A DNA stretch of 64,000 nucleotides from Bryum argenteum (lineage: Eukaryota > Streptophyta > Bryopsida > Bryales > Bryaceae): NCBI GenBank assembly GCA_037043015.1, contig CM073322.1, positions 23,092,364 through 23,156,363 of the forward strand, in the 5' to 3' direction. The notes beneath the pieces were generated by a model that made no database searches, had not been told where the DNA came from, and saw nothing but the letters and a program-made list of their open reading frames with translations. This document shows positions 37,044-48,135 of this stretch, piece after piece. The number at the start of each line of letters is the position of its first letter. The stretch's first letter is position 1. A program made the translations under genes and the position numbers.

Positions 37044-39327
37044 GGTGGTGGTCGGAGCTCGCTCGCTAGCAAATTGATGCACAATCGACGACAACGGAGC
37101 TTGGAGGAGGAAACCAACAATTGCGAAGGGCGAGTAAGCAAAGACACTTCCCGACGACGACGAGCAATCCACGGCTAAGGGCCTGATTCGCAACGCCCTA
37201 TCCACATCAAGGTTCCTATTTCCGTTGGCCAGTCAGAAGCGCCTCCAGCTCGGATCATCTCTGTCGTCCATTCTTCCAACGCCTGAGATTGACTCGGAGG
37301 TTCACGTGAATGTTCCATCTACGATTCTACGGGCAAAGGTTCCACTTTACAAAACATCAATCACATTCATGTAGAAGAAGAAGAGGAACTCCAACCTATT
37401 TAGAGGCCGGCGTGAATAGAGTGTTCATTCGTCATATCCTTGAATGCATGGCCGGAGGTCATTACACCAACGGCTGGACTACTAACCCCTCTCGGAGTGA
37501 ACACAGTGCTAGTTCCTACTTAGCCATTAGTGCCTCAGAGATACCCGACATGGGTTGTCTAGCCCCTAAAATTATTGGACTTAAATAATCGAAAAGGTGC
37601 GATTTTTTACTAAGTTGTTGAAATTGAGGAATGGTTAAAAAAAATTTAATGTTCCCTTGTAGCTCCTATTGTAGGATCTCAAGCCCACCTACTATCGACA
37701 TTTGGATCTCCGCCATTTGTGAGTGATTGCACTAAATAACATTCAGAGTTTGTACAAAAAGTATTTTTGGCAATTGCTCGTGAGACATTGTCTCCAAGGT
37801 GCAAAGGGAAACTCTAGGATTGTTATCCCAAACATTTCGGTCATATTTTCTTCCATGTAGGTAATGAAGTTGAGTATGCTCATGCAAGATTTTAAAGACT
37901 CATGCATCACGTTGCTTATATATGGTTTAAGAAACAATTGAACGAATTGAAGTGAGTAGGTGACTTTACAAGTTAGTAAATTTCAAGAAAAATAATATTA
38001 GGAAATCTCCAAAATCTCATATTTTTACCAATTTGGAAGAAATATTTTGGAAAGTACCAAAAACTTTCAATATGTCTTTTGTAAATTTTGGAGGTTGCCC
38101 ATATAAAATTGGTAAACTTTTTGACTTACGACTCTGGAATTCGAGTACTAATTTGGTTATGAAGATATTTTAGGATTTTTTTTTCAAGACTAGTCTACAT
38201 TTAAACTACCCAATTTTGGCTTGAAATCTAAAATTTCTAAATTAAGGTTCTAAAATTGAAATTTGGGTTTCAACTTCTCTTGTTAATATCAAATGAGGAG
38301 ATCATGAGGCATTGAGGATGTTGTACATGAATGAGAATCCCTCATGTTGATTGAGATTATAAAGATTACCAAAATTTTAAACATATTTCATACTCTAATA
38401 CCAATTTCTGTATTTATACATCTACGGGTTCAAAAGCAGTTTCTCATTGCAATTATATTCTGGTGGATCTGTATATGTTACATATGAAATATGAAAAAAC
38501 AACTCAAATAAAATATAGTATACTTTGGACTTAAGATATTTATGGATGATATATAGTTCTATTACTTTCTTATCTATCTATCGATCTATCTATCGATCTA
38601 TCTAGATCGATTGAGAGTTTTCGAGAGAATGTTGGGTTCTCTTGGCACTTATTTTTACAAAAATATCATATTAATATTCTTTATAAAGTATGAGACGTCA
38701 AATATGATGTTGGATGCAAATGAGATGATGACAAATACTTCCGTGGGTGGAACTCCACACCTCGTTTTCGCCGAATGCTGAGGGTGGCCGTGGGCGTCAC
38801 TCGAATCGTGAATGGGTTGCCGCGGGCTGCACGCCGGCGAGTTGGGGCGCTCTGACTGACGCAACGAGGCGTCCTTGCTCTCCTCGTGAGTAACATTACA
38901 CTTTCTTCGTTTGCGTTTCGCGCTCGTTTGCCTTCATATTCTTTAGCATCGATTTGGTGATACTCGGGTGGTGCTTTTAGGGTTCTGGTCCATTTGTTTT
39001 TCATTTGCCCGTTTCTGGCTCCATGCGTTTAGCTCCTAGTCACGGCCGGAAGTAGGTTACCAGCAGTAGCAGCTATTTGATCGCACATAAATGCAATCCC
39101 GGTCGGTTAAATTTGGCACCCCGAGAGTTAGTTTGGATTTATTCTCACAGTGTAGCATTGCCTGATGGTTTAAAGTTTAGGTCGCTTACGGTCTGATAAT
39201 TGAAATCTCAGGGATTCAGGAAGCTTGGAGGGCGAGGAGGTGCAAACGTGTTGGTGTTAGGGTTTTGAGTCGGAGGACGCAGGGGATTTCGTTCTCGAGG
39301 ATTTGAAGCGCAGCCGCATTTATTGTC
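37044..39327. other. Divergent intergenic region between CPOX and SAP30BP-like genes
   Basis: Promoters of the two divergent genes must be here. AT-rich DNA at 37563-38300 contains a decayed family-F repeat: CCCCTAAAAT at 37563, and the block at 38090-38165 matching 245-320. A CTAT/GATC microsatellite lies at 38573-38615. A higher-GC tract at 38740-38990 is probably promoter or 5' UTR of the SAP30BP-like gene. No other gene is supportable. Confidence 0.5.
38573..38615. repeat. CTAT/CGAT tetranucleotide microsatellite
   Basis: Alternating CTAT and CGAT units (TATCTATCGATCTATC) in AT-rich intergenic DNA. Confidence 0.85.
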
Positions 39328-40608
39328 ATGGCGGAGGGCATAGGTCTCTTGCTCTCCGTCTACGGGGACGCGGATTCGGACAACGATGAATTGGATGACA
39401 GTCCAGTGAAAGCGCCTGTGGATGCTGCAGGGAGTATCGTGGACTACGCTCACGATGAGGGGCACGTAGACGAGGTTAAGCTTGATGAAACCGAGGTAGG
39501 TGATGTGCCAGCGGAGGTTTTGAAACCGCTGATTGTTGAACCTGATGGACTTGCACCTATGGAAACCGAGGAGAATGAGCAAGAAGCTCCCAAGGAACAA
39601 GAAACGAGTGAAAACGGAGTGGAAGTTCCTGTCCCTAGTGCCGAGGAGGATGTGCTTGTTAAGTTCTGGCCATCCCCGCCGTCCACTCCGTGCTCAGCCG
39701 AATTGCAGGCAAAATTTGCGAATTTTTTAAGGTTCAAAGAAAGAGGCCGGAATTTCAATGAAGATTTGCGGCATTCGAAGGGTTACCGAAATCCAGATTT
39801 CTTGCAACTTGCAGTTATGCATCAGAATATCGATGAGATCGGCAGCTGTTTTGACCCTGAAGTCTTCAACCCACATGGATACGACAGAATGGACTATGCA
39901 GATGCATTGGGTACAGCTTTTCTATCACTTCGGTCCAGTGCATTTTGTGTATCTTAAATCATTATGGCATTTTGCTCTCCTACAAGATATGTAGCTGTCA
40001 CTTCGCAGTAGTTGTTGTCTTCATTTTTAAGGGTGATGATCAGTATATTGAACGGTCATGTTGTCTCACCTATGATCATTAGTGTCATAGAGCTAATTCC
40101 GACCTGATGAATTGAGGTTTGTATCATCTTTGTGCAGCTGCGGAGCAAAGAAAAGAGGCAGATCGTAGGGAGCTGGAGAGAAGGCAGAACCAACGAACTA
40201 GTGTTGATTTCGTGCGCGCAACGCAGCTCCTCACATCTCAAAAAGGTACGTAGCATATCACCAACTCCTTTCAGGTTCTATGTTGGTGAGCAAGTCACTG
40301 ACAAGAGCCAGTTACATTGTTTTAGATGCTGAGAATGTTTTATCCGTTAGTTTACCTTCAATTTCAATGCATTCATCAATTTTATGTGTGTATTTAATTA
40401 GTATTCCAAGACATATATCTGAGTCGAATGAGCCATTGTTACTGCAGTGTCACTTGCAGCAGCTGCTACCAATGCTCGGCTCGCAGAGGGGGCTCATAAC
40501 GTCATCAGTACGACCTCAGTGGTGCATACCACCACGACAACAACTGAAGTAAGGAGTGAAACTCGCACCAACAAGAAAAGCAAGTGGGACAAAGCAGGTC
40601 ATCACTAG
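39328..40608 (+). CDS. SAP30-binding protein (HCNGP)-like transcription or splicing regulator
   Basis: Three exons (39328-39910, 40138-40245, 40448-40608) give 283 residues. The N-terminus reads GLLLSVYGDADSDND, the usual start of SAP30BP proteins. An acidic linker and then the HCNGP domain follow: KFWPSPPSTPCSAELQAKFA, FLRFKERGRNFNEDLRHSKG, YRNPDFLQLAVMHQNIDEIG and FDPEVFNPHGYDRMDYADAL. The C-terminus is KKSKWDKAGHH, again family-typical. Known homologues act in the nucleus, binding the SAP30/Sin3 repressor complex and RBM17-type splicing factors. The ATG is preceded by stops in the leader and directly opens the conserved N-terminus. No defects were seen. Confidence 0.93.
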
Positions 40609-41683
40609 AATCGGCTGTCAGCTGTATTTGTACATTCACACATGCTGGAGGCGAATTGGCACCTCGGTTATCCCAATATGAAATTTGGGGTATGTCCTCT
40701 ACCGTCTTAAGTGCTGTAGCAATATTGTGGTGCAGTTCGCAGAAGTTATAAGCTCTCCTGAGACGGGGTACTGTAGTTAAGCAGTAACGTTTTTGTATTT
40801 CATGGCTTGCCTCATATGTTTCATCAACTGCAGATGATATACAAAATTTTGGGATTCCCAGCAATGGTGAGCCTTGTGCGCATTCCGACATTCTTTTAGT
40901 CTCACATTCTCTTAAAGGCGAGCTATCGACTTCCGGAGCTCTTCGGATTGCGTGCCTCTTGTTTAAGTTCATCAGCAGGTTCTTGACTCCCTGTAAGGGC
41001 TTGGCAGATGCAGGACTGGTCCAGAATGTTCTGAAGTTTTAAGGTACAGGATGATTCAACTGTAATTCACGATTTTGTTAATGGAGGATGCTTGTTTTAC
41101 TAGTCCTTTACCTGGTTATTCATCGCTGAGTATGTGATTGATTACGGGTGTCAGAGCTGGCCCGCGGAAGTGATGATTTCAGCATTACAAATTTGTGCGA
41201 GGGAGCTAGAAGAACTCTGTCCTGCCTATTTCCATTACTAATCTGTAAGTAGCTGAGCTGGAATTGCAAGCTTTAACATCCTTCGTTCAAACCTCGATGA
41301 CTTCTATGAATGTAGAGATGAGAACCTGCGAAGGGTAAGGTTAGGAGGAGGTACAAGCCTTTACTGGTTATTGATGAGGTGATCAACGCCTTCTTTGTTG
41401 TGATATCCACATTTGTTGATGAGATTATTATTGATGGATGTCTTTGGGTGCCATTATATTGAGATTTTTCAATTTTCACATCATTGTATTGGCCTTTTAA
41501 TTCTTGTTAACCAGAATTTTTGTCATCCCTGTGATTGGCTCAAGGAGATGCAGTTCTTGGAAGTTGAGCAGAAATTGTAAGAGACATGAGAAGAGACGTC
41601 CACAGCTTTGGGCTAACGGTGTTTCTTCTCAAAATGCAATTTTGACAAAAGTTTGATGAAGCTAATATTGGTGTACATTGAGA
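40609..41683. other. 3' flank of the SAP30BP-like gene
   Basis: Includes probable 3' UTR. There is no recognisable gene; open frames here are short and antisense. Confidence 0.45.
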
Positions 41684-41965
41684 TCAAAATACTGAGAGTG
41701 TGTTATTTACACCAAGAAGGTATTGTAGATGGATACTCTCATGATATGCTATGCAATTCTTTATCTTGAGCCACCCTATCTCTCTATGATATTTCCACCC
41801 ATTTATTTCTTTAAGCAACGGACATTCTGAGATAGTCAGTGCTCGCAGCTTCCGCAAAACCCTGAGATCGACGCTCTCCACTTGCTCGCACTTCGCAAGT
41901 CCCTTGCGCCATGCTTTCGATAGGTACGAAAAGCCTGGGCGGGCAGGAAGTGATTTGCTTGTGAA
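41684..41965 (-). pseudogene. LRR fragment of an NLR-type gene
   Basis: The minus strand reads LSKAWRKGLAKCEQVESVDL, RVLRKLRALTISECPLLKEI, NGWKYHREIGWLKIKNC before a stop. L-K-CxxxxSVDLRVLRKLRxLTISxCPLLKEI is the style of C-terminal leucine-rich repeats of plant NB-LRR proteins. Upstream DNA (41970-42220) does not continue the repeats, and no NB-ARC motif is present. It is a remnant. Confidence 0.5.
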
Positions 41966-42162
41966 ATTTCATGGACCTGTATATTGCATAGAGTATATAT
42001 GCCTGTTTTATGGAGTTCGGCAACTTATTAGATCAGTTCTAGTCTCCTCTGAAATTAAGCTACCCAAATGCTTTCTATCGATAATTGCAGCTCCAGTGCA
42101 GATACCATGACCTCTGCAGCTTTTACATGCACTCGATAGTTGGCCATTCTGAATGGCGTGAT

Positions 42163-42215
42163 CAGTTAAATTTTCTAGAAATGACTGGCCAGGTCCTGCG
42201 TTTCTAGGATGTAAC
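42163..42215. repeat. Segment duplicated at 44490-44540
   Basis: Both places read AATTTTCTAGAAATGACTTGGC-like sequence followed by CCTGCRTTTCTAGGATGTAA, with about 90% identity over 50 bp. Nothing else around them matches. Confidence 0.7.
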
Positions 42216-42580
42216 ATTGAATTTGCATGGAGTAAACATTCTGTTTCGATGATTTTTAAAAAAAAAGATCGTTATTTAAATTTTTATAATCACATACGTA
42301 CTCACATTCCCAAGTCACTCGGTTAAATTTTCACAAATTTCTACAAGGTTACAGCATCAAGCTTCAATGTTTTGCGGTCTACCAACTTAAATTAAACTAT
42401 TGACAGTAGGTTCTTCACCTCTGTAACCTGAATAATCTGTAAAGTGAATATTTGTGAACTATGTACTAGAGTTTATATCTAAATCTATCTATCTGAACTA
42501 TGATCAACTTATAAATTTGTGAACGATGAACTCTCCACAAAATGTAACTCATCTGTCATACACTCAAAGCCACACGACGG

Positions 42581-43808
42581 TCATCTCAGATCAAAGACCC
42601 TCGCAACATGATCAACCCATCCAGCAAGAACAAGGCTTCCTCCATATGCAACAGCAACACTCGTAACAGAGGCCGGTGACCCCGAAAAGATACGCACCAA
42701 TTCTTCCGGCAATCGATAATCAAACACTCGCAGTTTCCCGTCGGAGAATCCCGTGTACACAAGGTTCGATTCCGGCGACCACACAAGATCATCCACACGA
42801 GCATCAAAAGAAGGATTGATGCTCGGAGTCTTGTAGCTGTGAAGAGTTTCCAATCGAGTCAAGTCCCACATGATCACTCGTCCACAACCACCGGTCACAG
42901 CCCAAGGTCGACAAGACCACCACACACTCCCACAGAAAATGCTGTGACCACAAAACGGACTCTCACGTCCGTCGAAAACCCCATCAACCTTTCCCGTCAC
43001 CATGTTGACAACACTCGCTCGCCCATCGAGACTACCCACCATAGCTCTGCTTGAATCCTCACTAAAATCCATGCATGTTATCACATTCCTGTGAGGACTC
43101 TTCACAAGACAAGGCATGCATGTAGCTAGTCACTGTCCCAGTACCGTAAGCATCCCATCTCGTCTCCAGTAAAGAATCGAAGCTCCATTCGGAGCGAAGC
43201 TGCCGGCACTGAGAGGGGAAGTGTGACTTTCGAGCTTTTTGATGCACTCTCAGGTGCTGGGCTTTCACAAGTATGCTCTCAAATCGCTGGATCCTGCAAG
43301 GATGAGATCCTGGCAGTTTGGTTTCCACAGGAGAAACTCCATGGGTTCTTTCAGCTGCCGGACGAATGAGCCTGTGGCGGGACAGAGATTGATTTAGCCA
43401 TCGTAGCTCCCGGAGGCCAGTACCTTACCGTCGGAGCTGAATTGTAATGAGGTGATACCGTCTTTGTGATTTTCAAGAGTTTGGTGAGATTGGTTTCCGA
43501 GTTGCCAGAGACAGTCAGACTTTTTTGCGGTCACATCCTGTAGCGACTTGGCTTTAGTTGAGTGGATCTACTGCTACTTTAAGCACTGGAGCTGAGTGGC
43601 CTGAAAGAGTGTAGAGAGTTGTGTCTTCGAGGAGTTCGACAATGTTGATCTCCTCTGTATCACAATCCTCCTCCTCTGCATCGACATTGGCCTCCTCTGC
43701 ATTGACATAGGCAATGTCGGTGTGCACATTTTCCGTCTCTGCATTGAGACTGGCAATGTCGATGTGCACGGGTTGGTGTTCTGAATCATTATCCCCGTTT
43801 GAATCCAA
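42581..43808 (-). pseudogene. Intronless WD40 pseudogene (AAMP/SQT1-like)
   Basis: Read on the minus strand without introns: an acidic start (NAEEANVDAEEEDCDTEEIN), TTLYTLSGHSAPVLKVAVD and LWQLGNQSHQTLENHKDG. These are followed by ITSLQFSSDGKVLASGSYDG, then a stop; FVRQLKEPMEFLLWKPNCQD, then stops; and finally CMDFSEDSSRAMVGSLDGR to DHVARVFDLR. An acidic leader followed by a WD40 propeller with LASGSYDG and GCGRVIMWD motifs fits angio-associated migratory cell protein / yeast Sqt1, a ribosome-assembly chaperone. At least four in-frame stops and a frame change interrupt it. The lack of introns suggests a retrocopy, although no poly(A) tract or target duplication is evident. Confidence 0.75.
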
Positions 43809-44915
43809 GGTTGCAGTACTTACAATATAACATTCGAAAGATTATAATTAGCGAAATACAGTTCTTTTATACTTTCGATTTCACTTTCTCTTTTATTTTT
43901 TACTTTCACTTTTGAAGCTTTTTCATTACTCCTCTCTCTGGACATGATTTGCTAAAAATGGTCGGATGTTCTTCAATGGTTTGTATTACTCCTTAATATG
44001 ATAGAACATGGTCCGGATTACTCATTAATATTAAGCCTTGGGTTCTATCTAGATCTAGATCTTAGTTTTTTTTGGAAGAAAGGAGTATCAGCGATAAAAA
44101 CTACTGATAGAGCTTTTACTTTGTAGTCGAAGCTAGGAAAAGATAACATGGATTTCTCAAGTTTGGAGACTATGATCGATGAAATTAGAGCCATGTTTCA
44201 TGCTAAGACAAAAGCTGTAAGTTGCCATAAACTGGATGAAAAAAGAGGCTCCGAGCTACATCTGGATGAATGTGTAAGGATGCTTCTGTCAATATTTTCT
44301 TCTGCAAAGCCCTAAACCTCAAACAGCCCTCTGAACGCCCTTTGCGCATCTCAGTGTTACAGTGGTCCCTGGATAAGAACAATGTTCTTGTCTGTCCGAA
44401 AACGTTTATCTAATCCAAGCACCACTGTATCACTTAATTTCAAACAGGCGGATCGAATCTCCCCTGTCATAGACGCCGTTCATGTAACTTCTCAATTTTC
44501 TAGAAATGACTTGGCCGGCCCTGCATTTCTAGGATGTAAGAGCATCTCCACCAATACTCGCTATAGGTGACCCACTAAAAATGTTCATCTATATTTGAAG
44601 AGCCCTTGAAATCACACTCCCCCACCCTTAAAGGCCACTCAAGCACCAAAAGTGCATGTGAATTAGTCAATGCACCAAGCAAGTAGAATGTCAGATTTAG
44701 TCAACTAAACTTAGATATGGAGGGCGATTTCTTAACGCGCAAAAGTAGAGAGCCAAGTGGCATTTCTGAAGGGCCCTTAGCATTTCTCAGCCACTTATTG
44801 CTGCAAGCTTGTCTGAGACACTTGACGAGTATGGGTGCGGATTCTACTACATACAAGCCACTTAATCCTACAAGCTTCTCAGCAAGCAGCGTAGTGAGTG
44901 GGAAAAGAATCTTAA
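43809..44915. other. Intergenic, no gene
   Basis: AT-rich sequence. It holds the second copy of the 50-bp duplicated segment at 44490-44540 and a TCTAGATC-rich stretch at 44048-44066. Confidence 0.45.
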
Positions 44916-45276
44916 CCCTTAAATGTCTAAGGTGACCTGAGGGGTCCTTTTCCAACAGAATCTTCTCTGTAGCTCTCAATGTGCTCAACTTTTCACTTAT
45001 ATTTTGATGTCAAACTGGTCACCTTCTTCTAATGCATTCAAAAAGTGAAATTTTAGAATTCAAATCACAATTTGTATGAGTGATTTTGTGCTTTGAAAGG
45101 ATTGTGGTAGGTAGGTTGGCGTTGTACAATACTTGTAGGAGGTTGCAAGCTCATCATTGATTGGATCATTCATGATGCCCAAGTTCAAAAAGTGCACTAT
45201 TCATGATGCCCGAGTCCAAAAGATGCTCTGATCCAATACTGGGCTGCCCAAATCCGTATAGCCTGACGTTTAAGGG
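44916..45276 (-). mobile_element. Family-B TTAA-type MITE copy 1
   Basis: A 361-bp element: TTAA (44912-44915), CCCTTAAATGTC ... GACGTTTAAGGG, TTAA (45277-45280). The interior (GTTGCAAGCTCATCATTGAT, TTCATGATGCCC, TTTGTATGAGTGATTTTGTG) is shared with 45868-46293, 56331-56689 and 57132-57546. Confidence 0.85.
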
Positions 45277-45867
45277 TTAACAAACAAAATTCAACTTGCA
45301 AAACTGGAATAGGTCCGCAAAACACCAGTTGCGACGTGTTCAGAATTAAAATGGAGGATAATAGTTTGTAGGGCTCGCATTTCTCCCTAAAGATTGGTTG
45401 CAAGACTTCTACAGGGTAATCTAAGTTTATCCATAAACATTAAACTCTATTTTAGAGTAGCATGTGCATTCGCTTGTAAGGTGGATTGCTCAAGAATGGC
45501 TCAAATTTCAATTTGGCAAATTTGTGATGGAGTTAAGAGTGTAAGGATTTTTTTTGCATTCGAGAAATAAGTGGAAGACTAGTCCAAGTGGAGTCATCAG
45601 TTTTGGAATTCTCCTTCAGTCTGTTATGAATTTTTGAAGTTGAACTTATAAGATTCCTTTAATGATGCCCTACAACACCCTAAATTTTGCATTGTTGGTA
45701 CATGGAGAAGCACATTCTAAAGCTACTATGTACCTCTTGGCTTTTAGGGCTCTTAGTGAACCATTCTTGGTATTGTGTCGAATTGAAGCTACTATGTACC
45801 TCTCGACTTTTAGGGCTCTTAGTGAATCATTCTTGGTACTGTGTCGAATTTGAGCAGCCTACCTTAA
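45277..45867. repeat. Dispersed repeat with internal 66-bp duplication
   Basis: The segment 45540-45730 is related to 16330-16570. Units 45720-45785 and 45786-45851 are a tandem duplication (AAGCTACTATGTACCTCT and TTTTAGGGCTCTTAGTGAA in each) with few differences. No gene. Confidence 0.7.
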
Positions 45868-46293
45868 TCCTTAAACGCCCAAGCAAGCTCGAGGGAATTT
45901 TTTCTTGAGCAATCTACCTTAACCTTAAACGCACAAGCAAGCTCGAGGGAATTTTTTCCAAGAGCTGCGCTGTAGCTCTCACTGTACTCAACTTCTCACT
46001 TGTATTTTCATGTCAAATTGGTCACCTTCTTGTGATGTATTCAAGTGATGTATTCAAGAAATGAAATTTTACGATTCAAATCGCAATTTGTATGAGTGAT
46101 TTTGTGCTTTGAAAGGATTGTGGTAAGTAGGTTGAGGTTGTACACAACCTTGTAGGAGGTTGCAAGCTCATCATTGATTGGTTTATTCATGATGCCTAAG
46201 TTCAAAAAGTGCACTATTCATGATGCCCAAGTCCAAAATATGCTGTGATCCAATTTTGGGCTGCCCGTTTCAGACCCCATGGGCCTTTAAGGG
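45868..46293 (-). mobile_element. Family-B TTAA-type MITE copy 2, left end duplicated
   Basis: The left end TTAA (45864-45867) plus TCCTTAAACGCCCAAGCAAG is repeated 55 bp further on (TTAA at 45919-45922, CCTTAAACGCACAAGCAAG). The right end is GGGCCTTTAAGGG followed by TTAA (46294-46297). The interior matches copy 1. Confidence 0.78.
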
Positions 46294-46692
46294 TTAAACA
46301 TTGGACTCTACTTTAGAGAAATTACCGACAATGTAATTGCGGCCCCGGTGAATTCTACCTCCTAACTTATGTTCCTCTGTCCCACAATAGTATAAGCCAC
46401 TTGCGTTAGTTGCACGCACATTCGATGCTGCCGCGTGTTGACCGCGTTTCCTCGGCCGACACCGAAGAGAATCCATGCCCTCAAGTCTTGGAGAAGCAAA
46501 GCTATCAACGATAACACTGGCCCCCGTCTTATCCTTCATTACTATTATGTCTACCATCGGACGCTGCCCTAACTTCTGTATTGATCGTGCTAGTTCCATC
46601 ACCAAATAAATTGGGGGGACTTCAAATTGCATCAAGTTCGATCGTGCTGGGATCGCCGAGGAGCTTGAGAATGTCGAGCAACGGATCATCAC
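46294..46692 (-). other. Open frame adjoining family-B element, origin unknown
   Basis: The minus strand is open for about 130 codons without an initiating ATG at its 5' end (an internal ATG occurs). It contains KLGQRPMVDIIVMKDKTGAS and LYYCGTEEHKLGG, which look protein-like rather than random. I recognise no family. The frame stops at the TTAA next to the MITE, so the element may have truncated an older gene. Confidence 0.3.
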
Positions 46693-46706
46693 TCATGTAA
46701 CGCTCC

Positions 46707-47507
46707 ATGCTCTTACTTGAGTACCAACTTTGCTTGGTTCAGAGCTGCATATTCTCGGAAACCCAGACTTTGCAGATTAGATCATTCACATGCCCACTTT
46801 CACATTCTCTGCTAACAGGGTTTCACGAGTACGAATGCGATACTAGGGAAGTAGTATTTTATGATGGCTCACATGTTCAATCGATGCGCAGGTCTTTGCC
46901 AGAAATCTCGATCCAAGTGACGAGTCCCGACGCGTGGCTCCAGGTAGTGCAACGATCATTGCACGAGGCGAGAGGGGCATTGGTAATCAGGGACTTGCAA
47001 AAGGAGATGGACTGGCGAGAGGCGTGCATTCTGAGCGACATGTTGCTTAAGTGTTACATGGCCGCCACGCAGCACCACCCACTGGAGCTTCACCGGGGAG
47101 TGGATCTGGAGAAAGGCAGCGCCCTGAGCAGCAGCAGGCTGGAGATTCAGTCTCTAAGACTCTTCCTGCCCCATGTCGACCAGGGCTTGTTCAATGTGGT
47201 GCTTGGCGCCCGAACTGCCTTTCGAGCTCTGTACATCGACAGAGCCTCCGGGCCGTTTGGTGCCACACCCTCCGTCTACGAGACAACCAGCGGCCCCGAC
47301 GATAGCCTCCTGGCTGTCGTCATTCCGGGCTACAGTTTGCACTTGTTTGAGCCCCGGATTCCCGCCCCTCCCCACTGGGTCTTGGACGTCGGCGACAGCG
47401 AGCGCCAAACGCAAGTGTTCCGATGCAGACTGCGCCCTGACTATGTGGTGGCTGGCATGCAGATTGGGGACGCTATCCAAAAGGAGAGTACAACACGTTT
47501 CGATTGA
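46707..47507 (+). CDS. Uncharacterised protein
   Basis: A single open frame of 266 codons from ATG 46707. From about residue 38 (GFHEYECDTREVVFYDG) onward composition and codon use are gene-like. The sequence reads as a soluble alpha/beta protein: WLQVVQRSLHEARGALVIRD, WREACILSDMLLKCYMAA, LRLFLPHVDQGLFNVVLGA and VIPGYSLHLFEPRIPAPPHW. The first 37 residues look less like protein, and an acceptor-like CTAACAG at 46812-46818 could instead start an exon there. The end may also be a splice donor (GAGAGTACAAC near 47485). I recognise no domain, signal peptide or membrane segment. It may be one exon of a larger gene broken by the nearby MITEs, or a lineage-specific gene. Confidence 0.5.
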   Translation: MLLLEYQLCLVQSCIFSETQTLQIRSFTCPLSHSLLTGFHEYECDTREVVFYDGSHVQSMRRSLPEISIQVTSPDAWLQVVQRSLHEARGALVIRDLQKEMDWREACILSDMLLKCYMAATQHHPLELHRGVDLEKGSALSSSRLEIQSLRLFLPHVDQGLFNVVLGARTAFRALYIDRASGPFGATPSVYETTSGPDDSLLAVVIPGYSLHLFEPRIPAPPHWVLDVGDSERQTQVFRCRLRPDYVVAGMQIGDAIQKESTTRFD

Positions 47508-48135
47508 CAGTATTTCCTCTCTCGCTGGAAGGGGCGAACATTGCAGAAATTCCGTGCACGACCATTATGTAACGTACGGGACCTTACGACGTCGGGTTCA
47601 CAAGAGAAATAGACCAGGGTCGCTCAAGCACAAGTAGAACGAAGCTGGAAAAGTGACAGAACAGTGCTGCTACAAACTGCTTGCATGAAGCCTGTCAGCC
47701 TTGAAAACTAATTAGTGGACGCAGACCAAAGAGAAACCCTAGAGTAACTCCTCAGTACCGATTCATCACCAGGGAACACCACAAGATAAATAGCCCCAAA
47801 AACCGCAACAATCATATTGATACGGTGCCCTTACTCACGCAGACGACAAACGAGTTTTACTCTTCAATGTCCGCAGCCAGATCGCCAGGTCGCAGTTAAG
47901 AGAGTCCACATGATAGGGGATAGAGACACCAATATCTGAATGCTATACAGATCCCTTAGCTTGAGAAAACCGATTGCATAGTATCAGTGTGTCATGACGT
48001 GAACAAAAGAGTTCAACATTCAAGGAAACGCCCTAAATTATGTAGAGCTGTTTAAGCTGGTAGGAGTACCAACAACCTAGATTCTGGCGAAAATAGCGGT
48101 TCAAATAGCCCAGAGTTGACAAGTGATTGGTTATG
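47508..48135. other. Convergent 3' flanks, no gene
   Basis: The 3' sequence of the unknown plus-strand ORF and of the minus-strand coiled-coil gene. Nothing else is recognised. Confidence 0.45.

Noticed and set aside
38681-39004. Minus-strand open frame upstream of the SAP30BP-like gene
   Set aside because: It is basic, low in hydrophobic patterning, and matches no known protein; it lies in the likely promoter/5' UTR.
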